From contig NZ_CP138214.1 in the NCBI RefSeq assembly GCF_034043515.1, positions 2,108,001 to 2,172,000 of the forward strand: DNA of 64,000 nt. Reading direction: 5' to 3'. The notes beneath the pieces were generated by a model. That model was given only the letters and a program-made list of their open reading frames with translations. It searched no databases and was not told where the DNA came from. This DNA is from Pseudomonas sp. MUP55. Lineage in GTDB: Bacteria > Pseudomonadota > Gammaproteobacteria > Pseudomonadales > Pseudomonadaceae. The position numbers and the translations under genes are program-made. Shown here in pieces: positions 37,820 through 46,079 of this stretch; the first letter of the stretch is position 1; each line of letters opens with the position of its first letter.

Positions 37820-39466
37820 TCAGATTGCGTGAACCATTTCTCTCTCCGGGGCGAGGCTCCTTGTGTTCGGTGAAAGGATCAGTTGCGCGGCTTTCTCGGC
37901 GATCATCAGCGTCGGCGAGCAGGTATTGCCCGAGGTGATGCTTGGCATGATCGAGGCATCGGCAATGCGCAGGCCGGGCACGCCGTGCACGCGCAGCTGT
38001 GCGTCGACCACCGCGTCCTGGTCATGGCCCATGCGGCAGGTGCCCACCGGATGGAAGATGGTCGTGCCGATGCGCGCCGCCGCTTCGTGCAGCTGTTCTT
38101 CGGTTTGCAGCGCGTCACCGGGTAAATATTCAACCGGCTTGAACTGGCTCAGGGCGGGGGCGGCCACGATCCGCCGCGTCAGGCGGATGGCGTCGGCGGC
38201 CACGCGCAGGTCTTGCGGGTGGCTGAGGTAGTTGGGCTGGATCAGCGGCGCATCCGCCGGGTTGGCCGAGCGGATATCGATGCGCCCGCGGCTCTGGGGG
38301 CGCAGGTCGCACACCGATGCGGTAAAGGCCGGGAACCCATGCAGCGGCTCGCCAAAACGCTCCAGGGACAGTGGCTGTACGTGGTATTCAAGGTTGGCCG
38401 AGGTCTGCTCCGGCCCGGAGCGGGCAAATGCGCCCAGCTGGCTGGGCGCCATCGACAGCGGCCCGCTGCGGTCATACAGGTAGCGCAGGCCCATGCCCAT
38501 CTTGCCCCAGACGGTGCCGGCGATCTGGTTCAGGGTGCGGGCGTTTTCCAGCTTGTAGATCAGGCGCAGTTGCAGGTGGTCCTGCAGGTTGCCACCGACG
38601 CCCGGCAGTTCATGGACCACATCGATGCCCAGGGGCTTGAGCACATGGGCAGGGCCGATACCCGAGCGTTGCAGGATGCCCGGCGAGCCCACGGCACCGG
38701 CGCACAGCACGATTTCCCTGCGCGCTTTCCAGCTCAACTGCTGGCCGTGCTGGCGGCCGACGACCTGAGACGCGCGGCCGTTTTCCAGCACCACGCGGTC
38801 GACTTCCACCTCGGTCAGCACCGTCAGGTTGGGCCGCTGGCGCACCGGTTTGAGAAACGCCTTGGCCGCATTCCAGCGCACCCCGGCCTTCTGGTTGACC
38901 TGGAAATAACCGCAGCCTTCGTTATCGCCCTGGTTGAAGTCGCTGGTGTTGGCGATGCCGCTTTGCTTGGCTGCCTCGCGAAACGCGTCCAGGATCGGCC
39001 ACGACAGACGCTGCTGCTCGACGCGCCATTCGCCGCCGTCGCTGTGGAACGGCGACGTGCCGGCGAAATGGTTTTCGCTGTGCTTGAACAGCGGCAAGAC
39101 GTCGTCCCAGGCCCATCCGGGGTTACCCTGCGCCGCCCAGCTGTCATAGTCGCGGGCCTGGCCGCGCATGTAGATCATGCCGTTGATGGAGGAGCATCCC
39201 CCCAGTACCTTGCCGCGCGGGTAACTGAGGGCGCGGCCTTGCAGGCCTGCCTGGGCTTCGGTCTTGAAGCACCAGTCGGTGCGCGGGTTGCCGATGCAGA
39301 ACAGGTAGCCGACGGGAATATGAATCCAGGGGTAGTTATCGCGACCACCGGCCTCCAGCAGCAGGACGCGATGGGCCGGGTTGGCAGACAGACGATTGGC
39401 CAGCAAGCAGCCGGCGGGGCCGGCGCCGACGATTACATAATCGTATTCAGCAGTTGCAATGGGCAT
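37820..39466 (-). CDS. GMC family FAD-dependent oxidoreductase (choline/alcohol dehydrogenase-like)
   Basis: Flavoenzyme of 548 residues. The N-terminal dinucleotide motif is DYVIVGAGPAGCLLANRLSA; GMC signatures are RGKVLGGCSSINGMIYMRG and GAVGSPGILQRSGIG; the C-terminal active site has TTIFHPVGTCRMG (catalytic His) and ADASIMPSITSGNT. It oxidises a primary or secondary alcohol; similarity is to the BetA/AlkJ-like group, but the substrate is not determined. It is the first gene of an operon with the MHS transporter, divergent from a LysR gene 130 bp away. Confidence 0.93.
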   Translation of the reverse strand: MPIATAEYDYVIVGAGPAGCLLANRLSANPAHRVLLLEAGGRDNYPWIHIPVGYLFCIGNPRTDWCFKTEAQAGLQGRALSYPRGKVLGGCSSINGMIYMRGQARDYDSWAAQGNPGWAWDDVLPLFKHSENHFAGTSPFHSDGGEWRVEQQRLSWPILDAFREAAKQSGIANTSDFNQGDNEGCGYFQVNQKAGVRWNAAKAFLKPVRQRPNLTVLTEVEVDRVVLENGRASQVVGRQHGQQLSWKARREIVLCAGAVGSPGILQRSGIGPAHVLKPLGIDVVHELPGVGGNLQDHLQLRLIYKLENARTLNQIAGTVWGKMGMGLRYLYDRSGPLSMAPSQLGAFARSGPEQTSANLEYHVQPLSLERFGEPLHGFPAFTASVCDLRPQSRGRIDIRSANPADAPLIQPNYLSHPQDLRVAADAIRLTRRIVAAPALSQFKPVEYLPGDALQTEEQLHEAAARIGTTIFHPVGTCRMGHDQDAVVDAQLRVHGVPGLRIADASIMPSITSGNTCSPTLMIAEKAAQLILSPNTRSLAPEREMVHAI

Positions 39467-39596
39467 CTGTGGGTCTCGCTTGTTTTTCTTATTGGCTCCA
39501 TCCTAGTTGTTAGTTTTCGTCTTAAAAATGTTAGTTTTTGCCCAGCTGCTGTGCGTTTTTAAACAGCATGGCCCACGGGTTGGCGATGGAGGCGGT

Positions 39597-40490
39597 ATGT
39601 TCGACTGGAATGACCTGCGGTTTTTTCTCGAGTTGCAGCGCAGCGGCCGCTTGCTCACCGCCGCGCAACGTTTGAAAACCACCCATGCCACCGTGGCCCG
39701 GCATATCGAAGCCATCGAAAAAAGCCTGGGTACTGCGCTGTTTGTGCAGCATGCCCAGGGCTACGAGTTGACGCCGTCTGGTGAAGCCCTGCTCAAGCAT
39801 GCCGAAGCCATGGAAAACGTGGCGCTGCTGGCGGAAGACGAACTCACCCATGCTGCGGCGCCCCTGGGCAAGATTCGCCTCGGTGTGGCGGAGGGCCTGG
39901 GGGTGATGTTCCTTGCCGGTCGCATGGGTGGGCTGTTTGAACGCTATCCTGGGTTGGAAGTGGAACTGGTCGCGGTGCCGCGCTTTGTCAGCATCCTCAA
40001 TCGCGAAGCGGAAATCAGCATTCACCTGGAACGCCCCAGCGTCGATCAACTGGTCACCCGCAAACTCACCGATTACCGCCTGGCGCTGTATGCCAGCCGC
40101 GCTTACCTTGAGCGCCATCCACCGATTGAAAAACGCGAAGACCTCGCGGCCCACTCATGGATCGATTACGTCGACGACCTGCTGTTCAGCCAGGAACTGA
40201 AGTTTCTCAGCAGCTTCTGCCGCAACCCCAAAGTGGTGTTCCACAGCACCAGCGTGATTGCCCAGCACCAGGCTGCGCGGTCGGGTTTGGGCATCGCGGT
40301 ATTGCCGTGTTTCATGGCGGCGGGCGATGCGGATCTGGTGCCGTTGCTGCCGGGGGAGAGCATCCAGCGCAGCTATTGGATCAGTTCGCGGCGGGAGTTG
40401 CACAAGTCGGTGCGGTTGCGCGTGTTGTGGGACTACCTGGTGGAGATGTGCGCGCGGGAGCAGAAACTATTGCTCGGTGAGGCCGACTGA
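39597..40490 (+). CDS. LysR-family transcriptional regulator
   Basis: 297-residue LysR protein of the VtlR/HTH_1-LysR group: MFDWNDLRFFLELQRSGRLL and LKTTHATVARHIEAIEKSLG make the DNA-binding domain, and LGVAEGLGVMFLAGRM begins the effector domain. GGAGG before the ATG at 39597 rejects a start 30 codons earlier. Divergent from the GMC oxidoreductase/MHS operon, so it is the probable local regulator. A REPIN follows 61 bp after the stop. Confidence 0.92.
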   Translation: MFDWNDLRFFLELQRSGRLLTAAQRLKTTHATVARHIEAIEKSLGTALFVQHAQGYELTPSGEALLKHAEAMENVALLAEDELTHAAAPLGKIRLGVAEGLGVMFLAGRMGGLFERYPGLEVELVAVPRFVSILNREAEISIHLERPSVDQLVTRKLTDYRLALYASRAYLERHPPIEKREDLAAHSWIDYVDDLLFSQELKFLSSFCRNPKVVFHSTSVIAQHQAARSGLGIAVLPCFMAAGDADLVPLLPGESIQRSYWISSRRELHKSVRLRVLWDYLVEMCAREQKLLLGEAD

Positions 40491-40551
40491 CCAAACCGAA
40501 TCGAAAAGCTGGGAAGGGGCTTGCCATTCAGTTAAGCGAAATTGGCCACTT

Positions 40552-40648
40552 GTAGGAGCGAGCTTGCTCGCGAAAAACGTCCAGGCAACGCGTTCATTCT
40601 GAATAAGCGCAGGGGCCCTGAGTTCTTCGCGAGCAAGCTCGCTCCTAC
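40552..40648. repeat. REPIN, family A (inverted orientation)
   Basis: Same two REP arms as at 1706 but the spacer reads in the opposite direction (GGCAACGCGTTCATTCTGAA). It lies between the convergent LysR and DUF3857 genes. Confidence 0.9.
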
Positions 40649-40713
40649 AAAAAGCCTGACTGGCATCAGGGCTTGCCCCTCCTGTATTGGGGCCCTGTTG
40701 TGTCAGGCAACCC

Positions 40714-42573
40714 TTAGAGTTTCACCACCTGATGCACCTGTTCGGCACAGGCGCGGGCTTCGTCAATCATCTTGCCGAATGCGTCGCTGGCCACTTCATC
40801 ATGGGTCAACCAGCGCTTCTTCTGACTCAGCCGATAATGATAGCGCAGCGTGCCGCCTTCCGATTCTCCGTCCAGGTCCAGATCGAACCAGGGCGAGCGC
40901 ACCTGACAGCCGGGGATGGGTTTTTCCATCTGCCCGCCGGTCAGGGTGTAGTGATAGTCATAGGTTTCAGGGTTACCCAGGTCCAGGTCGGCCTGTTGCC
41001 CCTGACGACGGTAATTGATGTAACCCTCCCAGCGATCTTTCAGGGATGGATCGGTGTAGACGTAGTCATTCCCGAGTTTTTCCAGGGCGCGTTTATCGTT
41101 GAGCCGTGCGCTGACGCTGTAGCCGTCGTGCACCACAAACGCAGTGGCTTGGCGGGTGATCTGGCAGTCGCTGATGTCGTTGCCAAAGTTGGCGCAGATG
41201 TTCTGGTCGGTCGCCGTGCTCCCTTGTTGATTATCGGCGACGCTCAGTTGCATCAGCGGCAGGCGACTGAAGGTGATGTTGGCCTGCACCGTACCCTCGC
41301 CTTGCTTGCCCAACTGCACGTGTTTGTCCAGGCGCACCGTGACTTCCGGGCCTTCCAGGGGGATATGTTCCTCGCGCACCTGGCCCTTGGCATCGTTGAC
41401 CAGCACCCAGCGGTCCTGGATGTCGGGCATGGTCTGTCCGGGTGCGAAGACCGGGTTGGTAGGGTCGAGCCACCACACCTGGCCGCTCACTTCGGCTCGC
41501 ACGATGACGTGATTCGGTGCTTGGGGGCCTGGAATCAGCAAGTCTTCCACCACGTCCCCACGGCTGACCCACGCCGTCTCGGCCCTGATGCCCGCTGCCT
41601 TGAGCATGGCCGTCAGCAGGGTCGCCAGATCCTTGCAGTCGCCATAGCCGTGCTGTTCGATTTCCTCCAGCTCGAACGGCACATAGCCGCGCTCGGTGGC
41701 GCGCCAGTCGCCCAGGTAACGGTAGTGATCGTTGATGTACTGCATCAGCGCGGCGACCTGTTCTGCCGGGGCCAGCTTGCTCGCCGCGGCGACGGCGGCA
41801 GCAGCGTGTGGCGGCAGGTTGGCGCCGAGAATCTGGTTGTAGCGCTGGGCGAAATCGCCGAAGTAGGCCTGGCGATCCAGGGTGCTGCCCAGTTCCAGGC
41901 GCGGGATGCGCAACAGTGCCGAGCCGGACTGTTCATTGACGTAGTTGAAATAAACCGGACTTTTTTGCACCACTTCCAGCGTCTTGCCATCGGGCGACAG
42001 CGTCACCTTGAAGTTATCGAACAGTTCACTGCGCCACTGGATTGGCCGCTCGGCGGTAAAACGCGCCTTGAAACGGTCATGACGGGCCGGGCTTGCGCCT
42101 AACTTGAGCACGTAGTGAAACTGGGTCACCAGTGGCTTGGCGGCGAAATGCTCGCGCACGGTGTAACGGATTTGCGTGCCCACTCGCAGGTTCGGGAAGG
42201 CCAGGGAGGTCTGCTGGTCGCTGCCGAACCCCTTGTCCGGGTTGGGCGCTGTGCGTGTGTCGATCTGCGTGGCGGCCAGGGCGACGGGTTTGGCACCGGG
42301 TTGGGTGGTCTGCGCGCTGACCACTTCAAACCTGTCGCCTTGGGAATAATCGAAGTCGATGCGCGAAAGCATTTCGCGGCCGTTGGGTTTAAGGATCGTG
42401 TACTGGTAGGTGCTGGTGCAGTCGGTGCTGGCGTCGCGGTTGAAGTGACAATGCAGTTCGGTGTCGCTGGCCAGCGGGGCTTCAGCGATGGGTTGCAGGG
42501 CAGCGCAGACGGAATGGGAAACCAGCCCCAGGCTGATCGCGATCAGTGGACGGTGAAGCGAAAAACGGTACAT
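40714..42573 (-). CDS. DUF3857 domain-containing transglutaminase-like protein
   Basis: Exported protein of 619 residues: signal peptide (RPLIAISLGLVSHSVCA), an N-terminal DUF3857 beta domain, then a transglutaminase-like core with Cys in EQHGYGDCKDLATLL, His in APNHVIVRAEV and Asp in WWLDPTNP. A C-terminal beta-rich domain follows. The Cys-His-Asp triad is intact, so it may be a peptidase or transglutaminase in the periplasm; the substrate is unknown. The ATG at 42573 has GAGG upstream, removing 18 codons from the longest frame. Monocistronic. Confidence 0.9.
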   Translation of the reverse strand: MYRFSLHRPLIAISLGLVSHSVCAALQPIAEAPLASDTELHCHFNRDASTDCTSTYQYTILKPNGREMLSRIDFDYSQGDRFEVVSAQTTQPGAKPVALAATQIDTRTAPNPDKGFGSDQQTSLAFPNLRVGTQIRYTVREHFAAKPLVTQFHYVLKLGASPARHDRFKARFTAERPIQWRSELFDNFKVTLSPDGKTLEVVQKSPVYFNYVNEQSGSALLRIPRLELGSTLDRQAYFGDFAQRYNQILGANLPPHAAAAVAAASKLAPAEQVAALMQYINDHYRYLGDWRATERGYVPFELEEIEQHGYGDCKDLATLLTAMLKAAGIRAETAWVSRGDVVEDLLIPGPQAPNHVIVRAEVSGQVWWLDPTNPVFAPGQTMPDIQDRWVLVNDAKGQVREEHIPLEGPEVTVRLDKHVQLGKQGEGTVQANITFSRLPLMQLSVADNQQGSTATDQNICANFGNDISDCQITRQATAFVVHDGYSVSARLNDKRALEKLGNDYVYTDPSLKDRWEGYINYRRQGQQADLDLGNPETYDYHYTLTGGQMEKPIPGCQVRSPWFDLDLDGESEGGTLRYHYRLSQKKRWLTHDEVASDAFGKMIDEARACAEQVHQVVKL

Positions 42574-42754
42574 GGGCGCCTCGGATGACACAGTGGAACA
42601 ACTACCCAATGGGTAGTGAGAAGGCACCGGATGATAATTACTCTCAACGGCGAAAGCCAGGATTGTTCGACAATTTATCGGTCTGAAAGGCCCGTTCTAG
42701 AGCCTTTTATTCGATTTGCGTGAGGTTTTTCCGTTTTCCGGCGAAGCCTTTTTT

Positions 42755-44101
42755 CTAGAGAAACCAGCGATATTCTCGCGCATGAATCTCTTGCTCAAAG
42801 GCCAAATGATCCTGGCGTTTGTTCTCGCAGTACACGTCGACAAATTCCGCGCCCAGCATGTCGCGCACAACCTGCTGATGCTGCATGGCGCGCACGGCGT
42901 CGAGCACGTCCACGGGGAAATCGGTGCCGCTGCTGCGATCCTCGTTCAACGGCGCGATAGGTTCCAGGCGGGCTTCAAGGCCGTGCTCCAAACCGGCGAG
43001 GATTGCCGCCAGTACCAGGTACGGATTGGCGTCGGCGCTGGCCAGGCGATGCTCGATACGCAGGTTGCGTGGGTCGGACTCGGGGATACGCACGCATGCA
43101 TCACGGTCTTCGAAGCCCCAGCTGGCGCGGGTGGCAGCATTGACCGTACCGCCCAGGCGGCGGAAAGCGTTGTGGTTGGGCGAAAAGATCGGCATGCAGT
43201 GGGGGAGCAACGCCAGGCAACCGGCCACGGCGTGGCGCAGCGGTTGCTGCTGGTGCGCCGCCAGCATGTTGTTGCCGGCGCCGTCATACAGGCTCACATG
43301 CACGTGCATGCCACTGCCGGGAAATTGCAGGTAAGGCTTGGCCATGAAGCTGGCGCGGTAACCGTGTTTGAGCGCCACGCCCCGCGTGCTGCGGCAGAAC
43401 AGGGCGGCCCAGTCGGCGGCGCGCAGGGCGTCGTCCGAATGGCCGAAATTGATTTCAAATTGGCCCGGGCCGATCTCCGCGGTGATCACTGTGATATCGA
43501 TGCCCTGGGCCCTGGCGGTTTGAGCCATGTCGTCCAGCACTTCGCTGAAGCGCGACAGCCGCTCGATATGCAGGGTGGGCTGGTCGTCGGCATCGTCGCT
43601 CAGCGGGTCGCGGGCGAATTGCGGCAGGCCATTGTCGAGCTTTTTGTCGAACAGGTAGAACTCCAGCTCGAACGCCACCACGGGGTGAATACCTTTGTGA
43701 TGCAGGCGCTCCAGCATCTTGGCCAAGACTTCACGGGGTTCGAATTCGATGGGCGCGTCGGTGCCGTCGGAGGTGATCAGCATCTGCCCCAGCGGCTGCG
43801 ATTCCCAGCTCACCGGCTTGAGCGTATTCGGCACCAGGCGCCGATTGGCATCCGGGTCACCGTCGTTGAAGCAGTAGTCGCCAATCTTGAACAAGCCGCC
43901 CTGGGCGCCCAGCAATACGGCATTCTGCGGCAGCTTCAACGGGCTGCCGGCGGCTACTTTTTCCAGCATCTCCACCGGGTAGCGCTTGCCGTAGAAATGC
44001 CCCGCAAGGTCCAGGGCGATCAGGTCGACGTAGCGCACGTCAGGGTGGTTCTGGCGGAAGGTCCGTACTTCGGCCAGCAACGTTGCAGATTGGCTTTTCA
44101 C
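42755..44101 (-). CDS. Glutamine synthetase family protein (gamma-glutamylpolyamine synthetase-like)
   Basis: 448-residue GS-type ligase. The catalytic domain shows FELEFYLFDK (metal Glu), GPGQFEINFGHSDDALRAAD, GSGMHVHVSLYD, SWGFEDRDACVRIPES and IEHRLASADANPYLVLAA. The short N-terminal region and the partner regulator point to a PuuA/GlnA-like enzyme that glutamylates an amine such as putrescine, not to the nitrogen-assimilatory GlnA. It lies 12 bp after an XRE/cupin regulator gene on the same strand, so it is the second gene of that operon. Confidence 0.9.
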   Translation of the reverse strand: MKSQSATLLAEVRTFRQNHPDVRYVDLIALDLAGHFYGKRYPVEMLEKVAAGSPLKLPQNAVLLGAQGGLFKIGDYCFNDGDPDANRRLVPNTLKPVSWESQPLGQMLITSDGTDAPIEFEPREVLAKMLERLHHKGIHPVVAFELEFYLFDKKLDNGLPQFARDPLSDDADDQPTLHIERLSRFSEVLDDMAQTARAQGIDITVITAEIGPGQFEINFGHSDDALRAADWAALFCRSTRGVALKHGYRASFMAKPYLQFPGSGMHVHVSLYDGAGNNMLAAHQQQPLRHAVAGCLALLPHCMPIFSPNHNAFRRLGGTVNAATRASWGFEDRDACVRIPESDPRNLRIEHRLASADANPYLVLAAILAGLEHGLEARLEPIAPLNEDRSSGTDFPVDVLDAVRAMQHQQVVRDMLGAEFVDVYCENKRQDHLAFEQEIHAREYRWFL

Positions 44102-44113
44102 GGGGTGCAGCTC

Positions 44114-44671
44114 CTAGTTGTAAACCCACAGCACGCGGGTGGGCAGGTCGGTCAGGTTGGCGTAGCGACAGCGGGCGAAACTGGCGAGATGGAAGCTGTC
44201 GCCAGAGCTCAGGGTGACTGCATCGGCCTCACCTTCGACCCACAGCGTCAACTCGCCCTCCAGCACAAAACCGGCCTGTTCGGCACGGTCGCTCATGGTT
44301 TGCTCGCCACTGTTGGCGCCGGGTGCCAACAGGCTGTCGAGCATCGAAAACGCGCCGTTCATGCTGGGCGAGACGAGGATGTCGGTGATGCCATTGGCGT
44401 AGTACACCGTGCGCCGCTCGTTGGGCCGCGTGACCCAGTCCACCGCCTTGGGTTTGGGCAGGCTGTAGAAGTACGTGGTCGGCACGTCGAGGGCGTGGCT
44501 GATGGCGGTCAGGTCGGCCACGGTCGGGCGCGACAGGCCGCGTTCTACCTGAGACAGGAAACCCACCGAGCGTTCGATCTTCTGCGCCAATTGCGCGAGG
44601 GTGAGCTTCTTGTGCTTGCGCAAGTCGTGGATCAGGGCGGCGAGGGTGGCGAGTTCATCTTGGGGTGTCAT
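44114..44671 (-). CDS. XRE-family regulator with C-terminal cupin (PuuR-like)
   Basis: 185 residues. N-terminal helix-turn-helix (LAQLAQKIERSVGFLSQVER), C-terminal cupin (TMSDRAEQAGFVLEGELTLW, GDSFHLASFARC). This layout is shared with PuuR, the repressor of putrescine use. It is the first gene of the operon with a PuuA-like ligase. No RBS is seen before the ATG at 44671 or before an in-frame ATG eight codons upstream (44695); both lie in the arms of a perfect palindrome. The protein is therefore probably an autoregulator, and the mRNA may be leaderless. Confidence 0.88.
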   Translation of the reverse strand: MTPQDELATLAALIHDLRKHKKLTLAQLAQKIERSVGFLSQVERGLSRPTVADLTAISHALDVPTTYFYSLPKPKAVDWVTRPNERRTVYYANGITDILVSPSMNGAFSMLDSLLAPGANSGEQTMSDRAEQAGFVLEGELTLWVEGEADAVTLSSGDSFHLASFARCRYANLTDLPTRVLWVYN

Positions 44672-44697
44672 GAAATTTAATTCGAATAATTTCATGA
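44668..44697. promoter_or_regulatory. Perfect 10-bp inverted repeat over the XRE/cupin start
   Basis: TCATGAAATT and AATTTCATGA are exact complements separated by TAATTCGAAT. The two candidate start codons lie in the arms. A further half-site-like AATTTCA occurs just upstream (about 44711-44717). It is a likely operator for autoregulation. Confidence 0.6.
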
Positions 44698-44771
44698 AAA
44701 ATTACAGGATTAATTTCACGGAGGCAATGACAAGTGAAGATTCGCCACGCCGCGTGCTCTAGCTTGAATCC

Positions 44772-44910
44772 CCCTGTGGCGAGGGAGCTTGCTCCCGCCG
44801 GGCAGCGCAGCTGCCCCCAACCGAGCCGCCGCGTTCGTTCAGCTGTACCTCGGTTGGCTTTTTTGGGGCTGCTGCGCAGCCCAGCGGGAGCAAGCTCCCT
44901 CGCCACGGGG
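44772..44910. repeat. REPIN, family C (GTGGCGAGGGAGCTTGCTCC), left of the RAYT gene
   Basis: Two inverted arms GTGGCGAGGGAGCTTGCTCC around an inner palindrome (GGGCAGCGCAGCTGCCCC with GGGGCTGCTGCGCAGCCC). Nearly identical to, and in the same orientation as, the copy at 45472. Confidence 0.92.
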
Positions 44911-45004
44911 AATGGGGAAATATTGTGAAATTGAGTCGGGAGGCGGGGTTTCTCAGGCCTGCTAGGTTGAATGAGTCATCCATTCATTCAAGGGAATCAA
45001 AGGA

Positions 45005-45463
45005 TTGATTCAAAGACCCAACTCGCATTTGCTACGGCGCGGTCGTTATTCAGAAGCGGGTCGCGTGTACCTGGTGACGGCCGTGGTTTATCAGCGGCGT
45101 CCGGTTTTTGTTGACTTGTCTCTGGGCCGGTTATTGGTTGCAGAGCTCAAACGCGCCCACGATGCGGATCTGGCGACTTCGTTAGCCTGGGTGATCATGC
45201 CTGATCACCTTCACTGGATGTTCGAGCTGCGTGACGCAACGTTGCCGCACGTGATGCAGCAGGTGAAGCCACGGAGCACGCTGGCCATCAACCAAGCCTG
45301 TGGTACGAAGGGCGCTTTTTGGCAGAACGGCTACCATGATCGCGCGGCCCGAGCCGAAGAGGATCTCGTAAAGATTGCGCGCTACATCATTGCCAATCCA
45401 TTGCGGGCCGGGCTGGTCGAGCGTATCGGCGACTACCCGCTCTGGGACGCGGTCTGGCTATAG
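45005..45463 (+). CDS. REP-associated tyrosine transposase (RAYT)
   Basis: 152-residue member of the IS200/IS605-like Y1 transposase superfamily. The HUH motif is in VIMPDHLHWMFEL; the following KPRSTLAINQACG and NGYHDRAARAEEDL carry the likely catalytic Tyr; IARYIIANPLRAGLVERI is the RAYT signature. The only reasonable start is TTG at 45005, with AAGGGA 9 nt upstream; a stop lies 31 bp before it in frame. It is framed by two family C REPINs, its presumed substrates. The coding frame is intact. Confidence 0.93.
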   Translation: MIQRPNSHLLRRGRYSEAGRVYLVTAVVYQRRPVFVDLSLGRLLVAELKRAHDADLATSLAWVIMPDHLHWMFELRDATLPHVMQQVKPRSTLAINQACGTKGAFWQNGYHDRAARAEEDLVKIARYIIANPLRAGLVERIGDYPLWDAVWL

Positions 45464-45471
45464 CTCACTCC

Positions 45472-45611
45472 CCCCTGTGGCGAGGGAGCTTGCTCCCGCT
45501 GGGCAGCGCAGCTGCCCCCAACCGAGCCGCCGCGTTCGTTCAGGTGCACCTTGGCTGGGCTTTTTGGGGCTGCTGCGCAGCCCGGCGGGAGCAAGCTCCC
45601 TCGCCACGGGG
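45472..45611. repeat. REPIN, family C, right of the RAYT gene
   Basis: Same two-armed structure as at 44772 with few differences in about 138 nt, in direct orientation, beginning 8 bp after the RAYT stop. Confidence 0.92.
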
Positions 45612-45682
45612 TTATTGATGTGAATGATCCTGCGCCGCTGCGGTCCGAACGTGGGTACGCACCCAAAATTGAAGGAGCACCC

Positions 45683-45991
45683 ATGAAGTCAAAATCTCTC
45701 GTTGCCTGTGTTCTCGTTGCTGCAAGCCTGTCTACCGCCAGTTTCGTGGTGCATGCCGGTGATACGCCGCAGGAAACCGTGCAGCCTTCGAACATCAATA
45801 GCCGTGACCTGAAAGAAGGCGACCGCGCCCCGGATATCCTGATGCGCAAGGAATCGGCGCTCGGCGACTGGAAAAAACGCGGCCTCAAGCAGCCTGAAGA
45901 AGAGAGCCAGTGGGCGCGGGTCGGTGACAAGTACGTACTGCTCAAGACCACCAATGGCACCATCCTCGAGATCACGCCGGTCAAGAAATAA
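45683..45991 (+). CDS. RcnB-like periplasmic protein
   Basis: 102 residues: signal peptide (MKSKSLVACVLVAASLSTAS to HAG), then a short RcnB domain (SRDLKEGDRAPDILMRKESA, QPEEESQWARVGDKYVLLKT). RcnB of E. coli is needed for nickel/cobalt homeostasis; most family members are uncharacterised. AAGGAG precedes the ATG. The frame runs further up into the REPIN but that part is not coding. Confidence 0.85.
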   Translation: MKSKSLVACVLVAASLSTASFVVHAGDTPQETVQPSNINSRDLKEGDRAPDILMRKESALGDWKKRGLKQPEEESQWARVGDKYVLLKTTNGTILEITPVKK

Positions 45992-46079
45992 TCCCGCCGT
46001 ACCACCTGCTCGTCATACCTTTCTTACGTTAAGGTAACCGCCCGCAACGGTCGCGTTACCTTCAAGGAAAGAGAGCAGG

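Noticed and set aside
42755..44101. Housekeeping glutamine synthetase GlnA
   Set aside because: Pairing with an XRE/cupin regulator and the N-terminal sequence fit the PuuA-like group better; no ntrBC nearby.
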